Shown here: one piece after another, positions 51,081-60,632 of the stretch
Layout of the letters: each line of letters begins with the position of its first letter
Position numbering within the stretch: position 1 is the stretch's first letter
NCBI RefSeq assembly: GCF_014127285.1
Contig: NZ_CP059901.1
Location: forward strand, 4,126,081 to 4,190,080
DNA from: Mumia sp. ZJ1417
GTDB taxonomy: Bacteria; Actinomycetota; Actinomycetes; Propionibacteriales; Nocardioidaceae
Length of the DNA stretch: 64,000 nucleotides
Direction: 5' to 3'
Position numbers and translations under genes: made by a program
The notes under the pieces: generated by a model
Seen by the model: the letters and a program-made list of their open reading frames with translations, nothing else
Databases searched by the model: none
Told to the model about the DNA's origin: nothing

Positions 51081-53366
51081 ATGACACGCGCCGAAGCTTG
51101 CTCCTCCCGTCCCGCGCACCGCGGCGCCGTACGGGGGCTGCTGGCGACCGCGCTGATCGCCGTGCTCGCAGCGCTGCTCCCGACCGCCACGGTCGTCGCC
51201 CCCGCCCGCGCCGCCGATGCCGACCGGCTCGCCGTCACGATCGACGCGCTTTCTCCGGCCACGCTGTCGGAGGGCGACACGCTGACGATCAGCGGGCGGA
51301 TCACGAATCCGTCGTCGAAGGCCTGGAGCCGGCTGCGCGTGCACCTCGTGATGCCGTCGGTGCCGCTCGACGATGCGGCCGACCTCGACGAGGCGCTCGG
51401 ACACCCGTCGGCCGAGGTCACCGGCACCCGCCACACGAGCGGTGGCGCGGTCGTCGCGGCCGGTGACCTGGCTCCGGGCGACACCACCACCTTCCAGCTC
51501 CAGGTGCGGTACGCCGAGCTGCGAGTGACCTCCGAGGGCGTCTATCCGGTGGGGGTGCACGTGCTCGCCACCGGCCCGGACGGCACCCGGTCACCGGACG
51601 CCGTCGGTCGGTCCTACACGAGCATCCCGTTCGTCGGCGACGCGGCTGCGGCGGCCGCGCGGGTGTCGATGGTGTGGCCGTTCATTGCGCCCGTTCAGCG
51701 CGACGAGCGCAACCGGTACGTCGACACCGCCGGGCTGGTCCAGTCGGTCTCCCCCGGTGGCAGGCTGCGGCGCCTGCTCGACCTGGCACGCTCGGACGAC
51801 TCGTCCCCGTCGACGGTGCTGCTCGACCCCGCGCTGCTCGACGCCCTGCGGGACATCGCCGCCGACTCGTACGGCCCGAACCGTCAGGGCGGGCCCGGCG
51901 GGACGGCGCTGTACGTCCCCGAAGGCGAGCCGACGCCGTCCCCCGACGCCGACGCGCCGGAGCAGGCCGATCCCGAAGCGCAGCCGGAGACCAGCGGCGC
52001 GCGGCAGCGTGTGGCGACGTTCCTCACGGACCTGGTGTCGTACGCCCAGCGCCACCCCGTATGGGCGGTTCCGTACGGCCGGCCCGACTCGTTCGCGATC
52101 ACCCGGCGCAGCGCGGGCGAGTCCGGCGCGACCGTCGTCGAGGCGGCCACGACGGCGACACAGGCAACGCTTGCGCAGTTCGGGATCACGGCGCGCACGG
52201 TCTCCTGGCCGCCCAACGGCATCAGCAACGCCAGCCGGCTCGCAGGCTCCCGACAGCTCGGCACGGAGCTGGCGATTCTCTCCCCCGAGGTCCTCCCCGG
52301 CTGGACGCCTGACGACGGCACGGCGCTGCGCGCAGAGGTCGGTGGCGCGCCGATGGACGTCGTCGTCGTCGACCCGGGACTCCAGGCCGTGTCGTCGGCC
52401 ACCAACCCGACGCTCGCCCTGCGGCAGCGGATCGCCTCACGCGCGGCACTCGGCGCGCTGGGCGACAGCTCGCGGCGGATCGTCGTCCTCCCGTCCGCGT
52501 CGTTCGACCCGGGCAGCGAGTGGGCGCGTGCGCAGTTCCACGACGTGTTCGACGCGGCGTGGATACGCCCCGTGGCCGCCGACGCGCTGCTCGGCTCGGG
52601 CAGCCGTCGGTGGACGGGCCGCATCGCGTTGCCCCCGCGCACCAACCAACGCCCGATCACCGAGGAGCAGGTCGCCGCGGCGGCACGCATCGTCGACAGC
52701 GGGAGCGTGGTGAGCGAGCTCCTCGGCGACGACGTCGGGCGTGACGTCTTCTACGCCCAGAGCGCGTCGTTGGCGGTCTCCCAAGACTGGCGCGGCGCTC
52801 GTACGCGTGGTGTCCAGCACGCCGAGGCGCAGGCTGCGTCGGTCGAGCGGGTCCTCGATCGGGTGAGCGTCTCGGCGTCCTCGTTCGTCACCCTCTCGGG
52901 CTCCTCAGGTCGGTTCCCGATCACGATCACCAACAGCCTGTCGTCACCGGTCACCGTCGGTGTGCGCTTCACCTCCGACGACGCGAGCGCCCGGATCGAG
53001 GACATCGCTCCGCAGCAGATCTCGGCAGGCCAGAGCGTCACGATCACCGTCTCGGCCGACGTGGGGCAGGCGACGACGACCACGTTCACGGCCGCACTGG
53101 TGACGTCCGGCGGCAGCGAGCTGAGCGAGCCGGCCCGCTTCACGGTCCGCTCGAGCGTGGTCGGTCGGGTGATCTGGTTCTTCTTCGGCCTCGCCATGCT
53201 GCTGGTCGTCATCGCTGTCGTTCGCCGAGTCGTCAAGGGGCGCAAGGTCGAGACGCTCCATGACGAGACCGAGGGCGAGCTCGAGGGTGACGCCGAGCCC
53301 GATCCGACAGTCGAGCCCGCGAGCAGCACTGAGCCGGCCCGGTCGGAGCAGGAGACAGACGCATGA
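51081..53366 (+). CDS. DUF6049 membrane-anchored extracellular protein
   Basis: The 761-residue protein has a signal peptide (LLATALIAVLAALLPTATVVAPARA), a long extracellular part with an alpha-type-lectin-like N-terminal fold and a C-terminal Ig-like strand region (VTLSGSSGRFPITITNSLSSPVTVGVRF). One membrane helix (about 692-712, VIWFFFGLAMLLVVIAVV) and an acidic cytosolic tail follow. This matches the conserved protein encoded before murJ in actinomycetes (Rv3909 type). Function is unknown, but position suggests lipid II export or wall assembly. It overlaps murJ by 4 nt. Confidence 0.85.
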   Translation: MTRAEACSSRPAHRGAVRGLLATALIAVLAALLPTATVVAPARAADADRLAVTIDALSPATLSEGDTLTISGRITNPSSKAWSRLRVHLVMPSVPLDDAADLDEALGHPSAEVTGTRHTSGGAVVAAGDLAPGDTTTFQLQVRYAELRVTSEGVYPVGVHVLATGPDGTRSPDAVGRSYTSIPFVGDAAAAAARVSMVWPFIAPVQRDERNRYVDTAGLVQSVSPGGRLRRLLDLARSDDSSPSTVLLDPALLDALRDIAADSYGPNRQGGPGGTALYVPEGEPTPSPDADAPEQADPEAQPETSGARQRVATFLTDLVSYAQRHPVWAVPYGRPDSFAITRRSAGESGATVVEAATTATQATLAQFGITARTVSWPPNGISNASRLAGSRQLGTELAILSPEVLPGWTPDDGTALRAEVGGAPMDVVVVDPGLQAVSSATNPTLALRQRIASRAALGALGDSSRRIVVLPSASFDPGSEWARAQFHDVFDAAWIRPVAADALLGSGSRRWTGRIALPPRTNQRPITEEQVAAAARIVDSGSVVSELLGDDVGRDVFYAQSASLAVSQDWRGARTRGVQHAEAQAASVERVLDRVSVSASSFVTLSGSSGRFPITITNSLSSPVTVGVRFTSDDASARIEDIAPQQISAGQSVTITVSADVGQATTTTFTAALVTSGGSELSEPARFTVRSSVVGRVIWFFFGLAMLLVVIAVVRRVVKGRKVETLHDETEGELEGDAEPDPTVEPASSTEPARSEQETDA

Positions 53367-55162
53367 GCAAGCACAGGCTCTCGCGCCGCGACCGGAGGTC
53401 GGGCAGGCCCGCACCCACGCCGGCGCAGACGGCCACCGCCGAGGATGCGCCGTTCCTGGCCGCTGAGGCCGACGCGGTCCAGGAGGTGACCCAGACCAGC
53501 GAGGCCGTCGCGGAGGCGGAACGTCGCACCTCGACGGGCCTGCTCTCGGCGAGCGTCCTCATGGCCGCCGGGACCATCGTGTCTCGCTTGTCCGGGTTCG
53601 TCCGATCGGCACTCATCTTCGCGGCGATCGGCAGCAGCCTGAACGCCGACATCTTCACCGGTGCCAACACGATCCCCAACGCCCTCTACATCCTGCTCGC
53701 CGGCGGCATCTTCAACGTCGTCCTCGTCCCGCAGCTCGTGCGGGCGATGAAGAACGACGCCGACGGCGGAGAGGCGTACGCCCAGCGCATCATCACGCTC
53801 GGCCTCCTCGTCCTCGGGATCGCCACGGTGGTCCTGGTCGTGTTCGCGCCGTTGCTGGTCCGGCTCGTCTTCGACGGCATGCTGTTCGACCCGGGCAACG
53901 AGGGCGCGCTCGCCTCGGCGTACACGCTGATGCGCTACTGCCTCCCGCAGATCTTCTTCTACGGCGCATTCGTGCTGGTCGGCCAGATTCTCAACTCGCG
54001 TGGTCGCTTCGGGCCGATGATGTGGGCGCCGATCGCCAACAACGTCATCTCGTGCGCGGTCCTCGGGACCTACCTCGTCGTGTACGGCGGGAGCAACGGC
54101 TCCGACGGGTTCACCAGTGGGCAGGAGCTGATGCTCGGTGTCGGGTCGACGGTCGGCATCGCCGTCCAGGCCCTGATCCTCCTCCCGTACCTGAAGGCAG
54201 CCGGCTTCCACTACCGGCCGCGGTTCGACTTCCGCGGTGTCGGGCTCGGCCACACTCTCAAGCTCGGCGCGTGGACGCTGGCGTTCATCCTGGTCAACCA
54301 GGTGATGTTCGTCGTCGTCACCCGCATCGGCTCGAGCGCGGGCCTGCTCGCCGCGGCCAACGGCGACCCCGACCCGGCCGGCACCACGGTGTACTCGAGC
54401 GCGTTCCTCATCACCCAGGTCCCGCACGGGGTCATCACCGTGTCCCTCGTGACCGCGACGATGCCGCTGATCTCGCGGCTCGCTGCCGAGGCGGACTTCG
54501 TCCGGATGCGCGCAGAGATCCGCAACAACATCCGTCTCGTCCTGGCGCTGATCGCCCCGATCGCGGTCGCGGTGTTCGCGCTGTCGGGTCCGCTCGGCAC
54601 CGTGGTGGCATCGTGGGGTGCGATGGCCGGCAACACCGAGACGGTGTCGGCCACGATCGCGGCGTTCGCTCCGGCGATCATCTTCTTCTCGTTGCACTAC
54701 ATGAGCCTGCGCGGCTTCTACGCCCTCGAGGACACCCGTACGCCGTTCTTCCTGCAGATCGTGCTCGCCGCCGTCAACATTGGGCTCGCGATCACGCTGG
54801 CGTCCCAGGTCGAGCCGAACGCGATCTCGGCCGTGCTCGCGCTCTCGTACGGAGCCGCCTACCTGGTCGGCTCTCTGCTCGCGATCTCGATGCTGTCGCG
54901 ACGGATCGGGCCGGTCGTCGACTGGAGCGCCGTCGGGTTCGTCGTGCGTCTGGTCACCGCCTGCGTGCTCGCAGGGGCGGTGATCCTCGGCTCCGCCGCA
55001 CTGCTCGCCGGCCCGCTGGGGCTGGACGGCGACGGCAAGCTCGACGCGCTGTTCGCGCTCGTGCTGTTCGGCGGGCTCGGCGCCGTGACCTATCTGGCGG
55101 CCGCGTCCCTGCTGCGGATCCGCGAGGTGACCTCGGTCGTGAGGACCGTTCTGCGTCGCTGA
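53363..55162 (+). CDS. murJ: Lipid II flippase MurJ
   Basis: The 599-residue protein has a basic N-terminus and about fourteen hydrophobic helices. The MviN hallmark ASVLMAAGTIVSRLSGFVRSALIFAAIGSSLNADIFTGANTIPNALYILLAGGIFNVVLVPQLVRAM begins near residue 60. It moves lipid II across the membrane. Unlike M. tuberculosis MviN it has no fused pseudokinase; that part is a separate gene 46 nt downstream. ATG 53363 overlaps the DUF6049 stop. Confidence 0.95.
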   Translation: MSKHRLSRRDRRSGRPAPTPAQTATAEDAPFLAAEADAVQEVTQTSEAVAEAERRTSTGLLSASVLMAAGTIVSRLSGFVRSALIFAAIGSSLNADIFTGANTIPNALYILLAGGIFNVVLVPQLVRAMKNDADGGEAYAQRIITLGLLVLGIATVVLVVFAPLLVRLVFDGMLFDPGNEGALASAYTLMRYCLPQIFFYGAFVLVGQILNSRGRFGPMMWAPIANNVISCAVLGTYLVVYGGSNGSDGFTSGQELMLGVGSTVGIAVQALILLPYLKAAGFHYRPRFDFRGVGLGHTLKLGAWTLAFILVNQVMFVVVTRIGSSAGLLAAANGDPDPAGTTVYSSAFLITQVPHGVITVSLVTATMPLISRLAAEADFVRMRAEIRNNIRLVLALIAPIAVAVFALSGPLGTVVASWGAMAGNTETVSATIAAFAPAIIFFSLHYMSLRGFYALEDTRTPFFLQIVLAAVNIGLAITLASQVEPNAISAVLALSYGAAYLVGSLLAISMLSRRIGPVVDWSAVGFVVRLVTACVLAGAVILGSAALLAGPLGLDGDGKLDALFALVLFGGLGAVTYLAAASLLRIREVTSVVRTVLRR

Positions 55163-55208
55163 CCACGCGGTGGTGCAAGCACGCGCCCCGACCTGGATAG
55201 CATAAGGC

Positions 55209-56789
55209 GTGGACCAGACCGCGGCACTGAGTTCGGGGACCCTGCTCACGGGTCGCTACCGCCTCGACGACCTCATCAAGGAGTCGGACGGCGCGGTGAC
55301 GTGGAAGGCGTACGACACCGTCCTCGACCGCAACGTCGGCATCCAGGCGGTGCGTGCCGACGACCGCCGTGCGACTGCGTTCGTGCTCGCGGCCGGTCGG
55401 TCGACCGCGGTCTCCGACCCACGTTTCCTGCAGGTGCTCGACATCGTCGAGGGCGACCACGGACACACCTATCTCGTCCGTGAGTGGGCGCGCGCCGTCT
55501 CGCTCGACCACGTGCTCGGGCCGTCGACGCTGACCAACGCGCGCTCGACGACAGTCACCCTCGAGCTCGCCGACGCGTTCGCGCACGCCCACGATGCCGG
55601 CGTCTATCACCGCCATCTGCGCCCGGCGACGGTGCTTCTCAAGGAGAATGGCGGCATCCGCATCATCGGGCTCGCCACCGACCACGCCCTGCGTTCGGCC
55701 CACCACGACGTGGACGACGCCGACGTGGGCTACGCCGAGCAGCTCGACGTCGAGGCGCTCGGCAAGATCCTGTACGCGTGTCTGACCGGGCGCTACCCCG
55801 GCGGCGACGAGCTGCTCGCACCTGCCCCGAGTGAGCACGGCCGTGTCCTGCGTCCGCGACAGGTCAGGGCAGGTGTCTCGCACGACGTCGACACGGTCTG
55901 CGACCGGATCCTCGGGCGCCCGCCGCGCCACCACCGCCCGCCGCTGCGCAGCGCCCGCGACGTGGCGCTCGAGCTGGCGATCACCGGCGAGGAGGAGCCT
56001 GTCGACCCCGAGGTCACTCCCAGCTCCTCACCCGACCTCTACCGCCACGACCCGGTCCGTACGGGGGCCGGTGAGCCTCCGCCTGCTGTGAACCCGCCGA
56101 AGCCCCGGCCTGCCGCGCTCGCACCCCCACCGCCGACACCCATCGAGCGGGGCCTGTCGAAGGTGCGGCGTTCAGCCAAGGGCGAGCGTGGTCTCATCTG
56201 GCTCGCGCTCGGCGTCGTCGTCCTTCTCGCGGCGTCGCTGACCTTCATCCTCGGCCGCGTCTCAGCTCCGACCAATCCGACTCCGCCCGCCGACGAGCCG
56301 GCGCCCGAGGCGAGCCGCGCGGTGGTCGACCTCGGGATCAAGGACGTGGAGTCCTTTGACCCGGCGCCGGACGGCGACGGAGAGGAGAGCCCCAGCACCG
56401 TCGAGCTCGCTACCGACGGCGACCCGGCGACGTCCTGGATCACCATGGAGTACTACCGCCGCAACGACCTTGGCGGACTGAAGGACGGTGTCGGGCTACT
56501 GATCGACCTCGGACGACCGCGCGACGTGACGGCGATGCAGGTGCTGTTTGGCGCCTCGCCGACGTCGTTCCGGGTGTACGCGGCCCCCGGCCGTACGCAG
56601 CCGCCGACCGAGGTCAGTCAGATGGAGCGCATCGGCGGCTATGCCGACGCGCCCAGCGGTGCCTCGGTGTCGTTCTCGCAGCCCGTCAACACGCGCTACC
56701 TGCTGCTCTGGCTCACCCGTCTCCCCGAGCGCGAGAACGACATCTTCCAGGGTGCGGTGGCGGAGGTCACGGTCCGCGGCCTGGAGTGA
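55209..56789 (+). CDS. Membrane-anchored pseudokinase (MviN-associated)
   Basis: The 526-residue protein has a kinase-like domain at about 10-260 that lacks key residues: VGIQAV in place of VAIK, HRHLRPATVLL in place of HRDLKPxN, and IIGLAT in place of DFG. A Pro-rich linker, one membrane helix (about 337-355) and an extracellular beta-sandwich (about 385-526, discoidin-like: LATDGDPATSWITMEYY) follow. In mycobacteria the same module is fused to MviN and recruits FhaA after phosphorylation by PknB. Here it is a stand-alone gene. The start is GTG 55209. Confidence 0.88.
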   Translation: MDQTAALSSGTLLTGRYRLDDLIKESDGAVTWKAYDTVLDRNVGIQAVRADDRRATAFVLAAGRSTAVSDPRFLQVLDIVEGDHGHTYLVREWARAVSLDHVLGPSTLTNARSTTVTLELADAFAHAHDAGVYHRHLRPATVLLKENGGIRIIGLATDHALRSAHHDVDDADVGYAEQLDVEALGKILYACLTGRYPGGDELLAPAPSEHGRVLRPRQVRAGVSHDVDTVCDRILGRPPRHHRPPLRSARDVALELAITGEEEPVDPEVTPSSSPDLYRHDPVRTGAGEPPPAVNPPKPRPAALAPPPPTPIERGLSKVRRSAKGERGLIWLALGVVVLLAASLTFILGRVSAPTNPTPPADEPAPEASRAVVDLGIKDVESFDPAPDGDGEESPSTVELATDGDPATSWITMEYYRRNDLGGLKDGVGLLIDLGRPRDVTAMQVLFGASPTSFRVYAAPGRTQPPTEVSQMERIGGYADAPSGASVSFSQPVNTRYLLLWLTRLPERENDIFQGAVAEVTVRGLE

Positions 56790-56851
56790 CCGCCGGGTGG
56801 CACGGGTCGTCCGCGGCGTTGGGCCGCAACACCCGACGGCACCGCGTCGCC

Positions 56852-56877
56852 GGAATGCCCGCGACCTAGGATGCGTT
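56852..56877 (+). promoter_or_regulatory. SigR/SigH-type promoter for trxBA
   Basis: GGAAT at 56852-56856 and GTT at 56875-56877 are separated by exactly 18 bp, matching the oxidative-stress sigma consensus GGGAAT-N18-GTT. It lies 51 nt upstream of trxB, the classical place. A TAGGAT word inside the spacer could serve a housekeeping sigma. Confidence 0.65.
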
Positions 56878-56927
56878 GTGTGGAGTGCGGCCGACACCGC
56901 ACGCAACAGCAGACCGATAGGCGGAGC

Positions 56928-57881
56928 ATGTCCACTGACGTACGCAACGTGATCATCATCGGCTCGGGCCCCGCGGGCTACACCGCCGCGGTGTACACGG
57001 CTCGCGCCAACCTCTCCCCGCTCGTCTTCGAAGGCTCCGTCACCGCCGGTGGCGCCCTGATGAACACGACCGACGTCGAGAACTTCCCCGGTTTTCCCGA
57101 GGGGATCGAAGGCCCGGCCCTCATGGACAACATGCGCCAGCAGGCCGAGCGCTTCGGCGCCGAGCTGGTCGCCGACGACGTCGTCGAGGTCGACCTGACC
57201 GGCGACGTCAAGATCGTCCGTACGGCGACCGGTGAGCACCGCGCTCGCGCCGTGATCCTCGCGATGGGCTCGGGCTACCGCAAGCTCGGCATCGACGGTG
57301 AGGACCGGCTGTCCGGACGCGGCGTCAGCTGGTGCGCCACATGTGACGGCTTCTTCTTCCGCAAGCAGGAGATCATCGTCGTCGGCGGCGGTGACTCCGC
57401 CCTCGAGGAGGCGACCTTCCTCACCCGCTTTGCCGACAAGGTCACGCTGGTCCACCGCCGTGACGAGCTGCGCGCCAGCAAGATCATGCAGGAACGCGCC
57501 TTCAAGAACGACAAGATCGAGTTCGCCTGGAACTCCGCCGTCAAGGAGATCCGCGGCGAGCTGTCGCTCGAAGGTGTCGTTCTCGAGGACACCGTGACCG
57601 GCGAGGAGCGCCTCGTCCCCGCGACGGGTCTGTTCATCGCGATCGGCCACGATCCGCGCTCCGAGCTGCTCGCGGGTCAGGTCGACCTCGATGCCGAGGG
57701 CTACGTGCTCGTCCAGCCCGGCTCGACCCGGACGAATGTGCCCGGCGTCTTCGCCTCCGGCGACCTCGTCGACCACACCTACCGCCAGGCGGTCACCGCC
57801 GCAGGCACCGGCTGCTCCGCCGCCCTCGACGCCGAGCGCTACATCGCCGACCTCGAGCACGCCGAGCTCGCCACCGCGTGA
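56928..57881 (+). CDS. trxB: Thioredoxin reductase
   Basis: The 317-residue protein has the FAD-binding loop [19 protein letters not shown], the redox pair C136-A-T-C139 ([11 protein letters not shown]), the NADPH loop [15 protein letters not shown] and the C-terminal FAD motif [22 protein letters not shown]. It reduces thioredoxin with NADPH. The ATG 56928 is preceded by GCGGAG; an upstream in-frame ATG lies inside the promoter region. It forms an operon with trxA, 93 nt downstream. Confidence 0.97.
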   Translation: MSTDVRNVIIIGSGPAGYTAAVYTARANLSPLVFEGSVTAGGALMNTTDVENFPGFPEGIEGPALMDNMRQQAERFGAELVADDVVEVDLTGDVKIVRTATGEHRARAVILAMGSGYRKLGIDGEDRLSGRGVSWCATCDGFFFRKQEIIVVGGGDSALEEATFLTRFADKVTLVHRRDELRASKIMQERAFKNDKIEFAWNSAVKEIRGELSLEGVVLEDTVTGEERLVPATGLFIAIGHDPRSELLAGQVDLDAEGYVLVQPGSTRTNVPGVFASGDLVDHTYRQAVTAAGTGCSAALDAERYIADLEHAELATA

Positions 57882-57974
57882 GCGCCGGTCCTCGGGAATC
57901 GACTCGCTCCTGAGGGCGTTTCACCAGACAGACTCATCGAACCCGCCGTCTGACAATCCGAAGGAGAAGCAACC

Positions 57975-58301
57975 GTGGGCAACATCCAGGCCGTCACTGA
58001 CGCCGAGTTCCCGACCACCGTGCTGGGCTCTGACAAGCCCGTGCTCGTCGACTTCTGGGCGGAGTGGTGCGGTCCGTGCCGCCAGGTCTCGCCGATCCTC
58101 GAAGAGATCGCTGCCGAGTACGGCGACAAGATCACGATCGTCAAGATGAATGTCGACGAGAACCCGCAGACCCCGGCTTCGTACCGGGTGACGTCGATCC
58201 CGACACTCAACGTCTACCAGAACGGTGAGATCGTCCAATCGATCATCGGCGCGAAGCCCAAGAGCCTCCTGCTCAAGGAGCTCGACGCGTTCGTCAGCTG
58301 A
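57975..58301 (+). CDS. trxA: Thioredoxin
   Basis: The 108-residue protein has the active site FWAEWCGPCRQ (C32, C35) and the cis-proline loop SIPTLNVY, standard thioredoxin size. It reduces protein disulphides using TrxB. The GTG 57975 has AAGGAG upstream. A strong hairpin terminator follows the gene. Confidence 0.97.
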   Translation: MGNIQAVTDAEFPTTVLGSDKPVLVDFWAEWCGPCRQVSPILEEIAAEYGDKITIVKMNVDENPQTPASYRVTSIPTLNVYQNGEIVQSIIGAKPKSLLLKELDAFVS

Positions 58302-58322
58302 TCTGACGACCTCACAGCCGCA

Positions 58323-58360
58323 GACGAAGGGCCCGCACCTGACGGTGCGGGCCCTTCGTC
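58323..58360. terminator. Bidirectional-type terminator between trxA and parB
   Basis: A perfect 17-bp stem with a 4-nt loop TGAC lies between convergent genes trxA and parB. No long U-tract follows. It is one of the longest hairpins in the window. Confidence 0.8.
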
Positions 58361-58447
58361 GTCGCCCTTCGCGGAGCAGTGCCGCAAGAACTCACTTTCC
58401 TAAGTCTACTTGTCGATAAATAGACGAATTACCTCATTGGTTCAGCG

Positions 58448-59518
58448 TTATGCCGACGCTGGATCGTTCCCTCGCTTGGCCGGGTCCATCAACGTCACGA
58501 TGCGCTCGAGGTCGTCGATCGACGCGAACTCGACCGTGATCTTGCCCTTCGTCTTGCCGAGGTCGACCTTCACTCGCGTGTCGAAGCGGTCTGCGAGCCG
58601 GTCTGCGAGGTCCGTCAGCCTCGGGGCGACGATGCGCCGAGGACGCTGCCGGCGGTCGGGCTCGTCCGCGAGGTCCTCTCCCATCGCGACGATCTCCTCG
58701 AGCGAGCGGACGGAGAGCCCTTCTGCGACGACCCGCTGAGCGAGCCTTTCCTGCCGAACGCTGTCGACGACCGCCACGAGCGTCCGCGCGTGTCCGGCGC
58801 TCAGCACTCCCGCAGCGACGCGGCGTTGCACCGCCGGAGTGAGGCGAAGCAGGCGGAGGGTGTTGCTGATCTGCGGGCGTGACCGTCCGATACGGGTCGC
58901 GAGCTCCTCATGCGTGCACCCGAAATCGTCGAGGAGCTGCTGGTACGCCGCTGCCTCCTCGAGCGGATTCAGCTGTGCGCGATGAAGGTTCTCCAGAAGC
59001 GCATCGCGCAGGAGGTCCTCGTCCGAGGTATCGCGCACGATCGCCGGAATCGTGTCGAGCCCGGCTTCCTTGGTCGCGCGCCAACGACGCTCGCCCATGA
59101 CGAGCTCGTAGGTGTTGTCGCCGACGGTCCGGACGACGACCGGCTGGAGCAGTCCGATCTCGCGAATCGAGTGGACGAGCTCCGCCATCGCCTCCTCGTC
59201 GAACACCTCGCGCGGCTGCCGCGGGTTCGGGGAGACGTGGTCGACCGGGATCTCCGCGAAACGTGCACCCTCAACGGGTCGGAGCCCCTCGACCACCGGC
59301 AGGGGCGAGCTGTCCAGGGCTGCGTCGCCCGGAGTGGCGTCTCCGGTCGATGAGCTTGCGGACGGAGTGTCAGCAGCCGACGACGGAGAGGTGCTCACGC
59401 CGTTGTCGGTGTGCTCGCTCAGCGGGGCCGGCTGCGTGGTTTCACGTGAAACATCTGCGGGGGCAGTGGGAATGAGGGCGCCGAGGCCACGGCCGAGTCC
59501 ACGTCGTTGCTGACTCAT
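58448..59518 (-). CDS. parB: Chromosome-partitioning protein ParB
   Basis: The 356-residue protein has the N-terminal [13 protein letters not shown] box, the CTPase/ParB domain with [36 protein letters not shown] and [22 protein letters not shown], a helix-turn-helix ([19 protein letters not shown]) and a C-terminal dimer domain. It binds parS and condenses the origin region. Its own codons 22-27 (DVSRET) are a parS site. Its start overlaps the parA stop (ATGA). Confidence 0.97.
   Translation of the reverse strand: MSQQRRGLGRGLGALIPTAPADVSRETTQPAPLSEHTDNGVSTSPSSAADTPSASSSTGDATPGDAALDSSPLPVVEGLRPVEGARFAEIPVDHVSPNPRQPREVFDEEAMAELVHSIREIGLLQPVVVRTVGDNTYELVMGERRWRATKEAGLDTIPAIVRDTSDEDLLRDALLENLHRAQLNPLEEAAAYQQLLDDFGCTHEELATRIGRSRPQISNTLRLLRLTPAVQRRVAAGVLSAGHARTLVAVVDSVRQERLAQRVVAEGLSVRSLEEIVAMGEDLADEPDRRQRPRRIVAPRLTDLADRLADRFDTRVKVDLGKTKGKITVEFASIDDLERIVTLMDPAKRGNDPASA
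59438..59453. promoter_or_regulatory. parS site inside parB
   Basis: GGTTTCACGTGAAACA differs by one base from the consensus TGTTTCACGTGAAACA. On the parB strand it encodes VSRET. Confidence 0.9.
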
Positions 59519-60483
59519 GACTGATCCCCCAGGTCGAGCGTCGATGCAGCCTCCGCAATCTCTCGCGCCGCCTCGAGATAGGACAGCGACCCGGGCGAGC
59601 TCGGGTCGTAAGTGATGACCGTCTGCTGATAGCTCGGCGCCTCGGAGATACGGACTGACCGCGGGATTGCCGTCTTGAGCACGCGGTCGGAAAAGTAGGT
59701 GCGAACCTCGTCGGCGACACCTGCACTGAGGCGCGTCCGAGCGTCGTACATCGTCAAGAGGATCGTGCTGAGGTTCAGCGTGGGGTTGAGCTGATCCTGG
59801 ACCATGTCAACGGTCTTGATCAGCTGCGACAGACCCTCGAGGGCGTAGTACTCGCACTGAATCGGGATCATGACCTCACGTGCCGCCGCAAGGGCGTTGA
59901 CGGTGAGAAGGCCGAGCGACGGCGGGCAGTCGACGTACACATAGTCGTACGGGCGGTCAGCCTGCGCGTTCCGTGCAAGGAAGTCGTCCAGCGCCCGCCG
60001 CAGACGCGTTTCGCGAGCGACCATCGGGACAAGCTCGATCTCCGCCCCGGCGAGTGCGATCGACGCCGGGAGGACATCCAGGTTCTCGACGTCCGGGCAC
60101 GCCTGGATCAGATCATCGATCTTCTGTCCGTCCACCAGCACCTCGTACACACCAGGGGTGTCCGCGCTGTGATCCACGTTCAGCGCCGTCGAGGCATTGC
60201 CCTGCGGATCGAGGTCGATGACCAACACCCGCAGGCCGTGTGTCGCCATCGCTGCCGCCACGTTGACCGTCGTCGTCGTCTTGCCGACGCCGCCCTTCTG
60301 GTTCGCGACGATCAGCACGCGGGTGGCCGGCGGACGCGGCATCGGCGCGGCAGCCTCGGCATCGTGCTGGCGCTGCAGCGACGCAGCTACCTCTTGGGCA
60401 AGCGGGGTGTCGGTGGCGAGCCCGCCCGAGTGAGCGAGATCGGAGGCACGCGGGACGATCGGGGGTACGTAGGGCTCGCTCAC
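59515..60483 (-). CDS. parA: Chromosome-partitioning ATPase ParA
   Basis: The 322-residue protein has an N-terminal extension of about 50 residues, then deviant Walker [23 protein letters not shown], Walker [14 protein letters not shown] and the [32 protein letters not shown] end. It drives segregation of ParB-parS complexes. The GTG 60483 has GAGGAGA upstream and a parS site 24 nt further up, so ParB may sense its own promoter region. Confidence 0.97.
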   Translation of the reverse strand: MSEPYVPPIVPRASDLAHSGGLATDTPLAQEVAASLQRQHDAEAAAPMPRPPATRVLIVANQKGGVGKTTTTVNVAAAMATHGLRVLVIDLDPQGNASTALNVDHSADTPGVYEVLVDGQKIDDLIQACPDVENLDVLPASIALAGAEIELVPMVARETRLRRALDDFLARNAQADRPYDYVYVDCPPSLGLLTVNALAAAREVMIPIQCEYYALEGLSQLIKTVDMVQDQLNPTLNLSTILLTMYDARTRLSAGVADEVRTYFSDRVLKTAIPRSVRISEAPSYQQTVITYDPSSPGSLSYLEAAREIAEAASTLDLGDQS

Positions 60484-60506
60484 GCAGCCATCTCCTCAGG
60501 GGTCTT

Positions 60507-60522
60507 TGTTTCACGTGAAACA
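60507..60522. promoter_or_regulatory. parS site in the parA leader
   Basis: A perfect 16-bp TGTTTCACGTGAAACA lies between rsmG and parA, about 24 nt upstream of the parA start, in non-coding sequence. Confidence 0.95.
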
Positions 60523-60632
60523 GGCGGTCGCTGCCAACCGACCGGGGTGCGCAGAACGTCGTCTGAGAGAGCATCCGTCTTGGGTGACCACCACGGGTAA
60601 CCGAGCCCGTGCGCGATGTGGAGGATTGGCAT

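Noticed and set aside
52751..55249. Minus-strand frame opposite DUF6049 and murJ
   Set aside because: Shadow; low-complexity Asp/Arg/Glu sequence.
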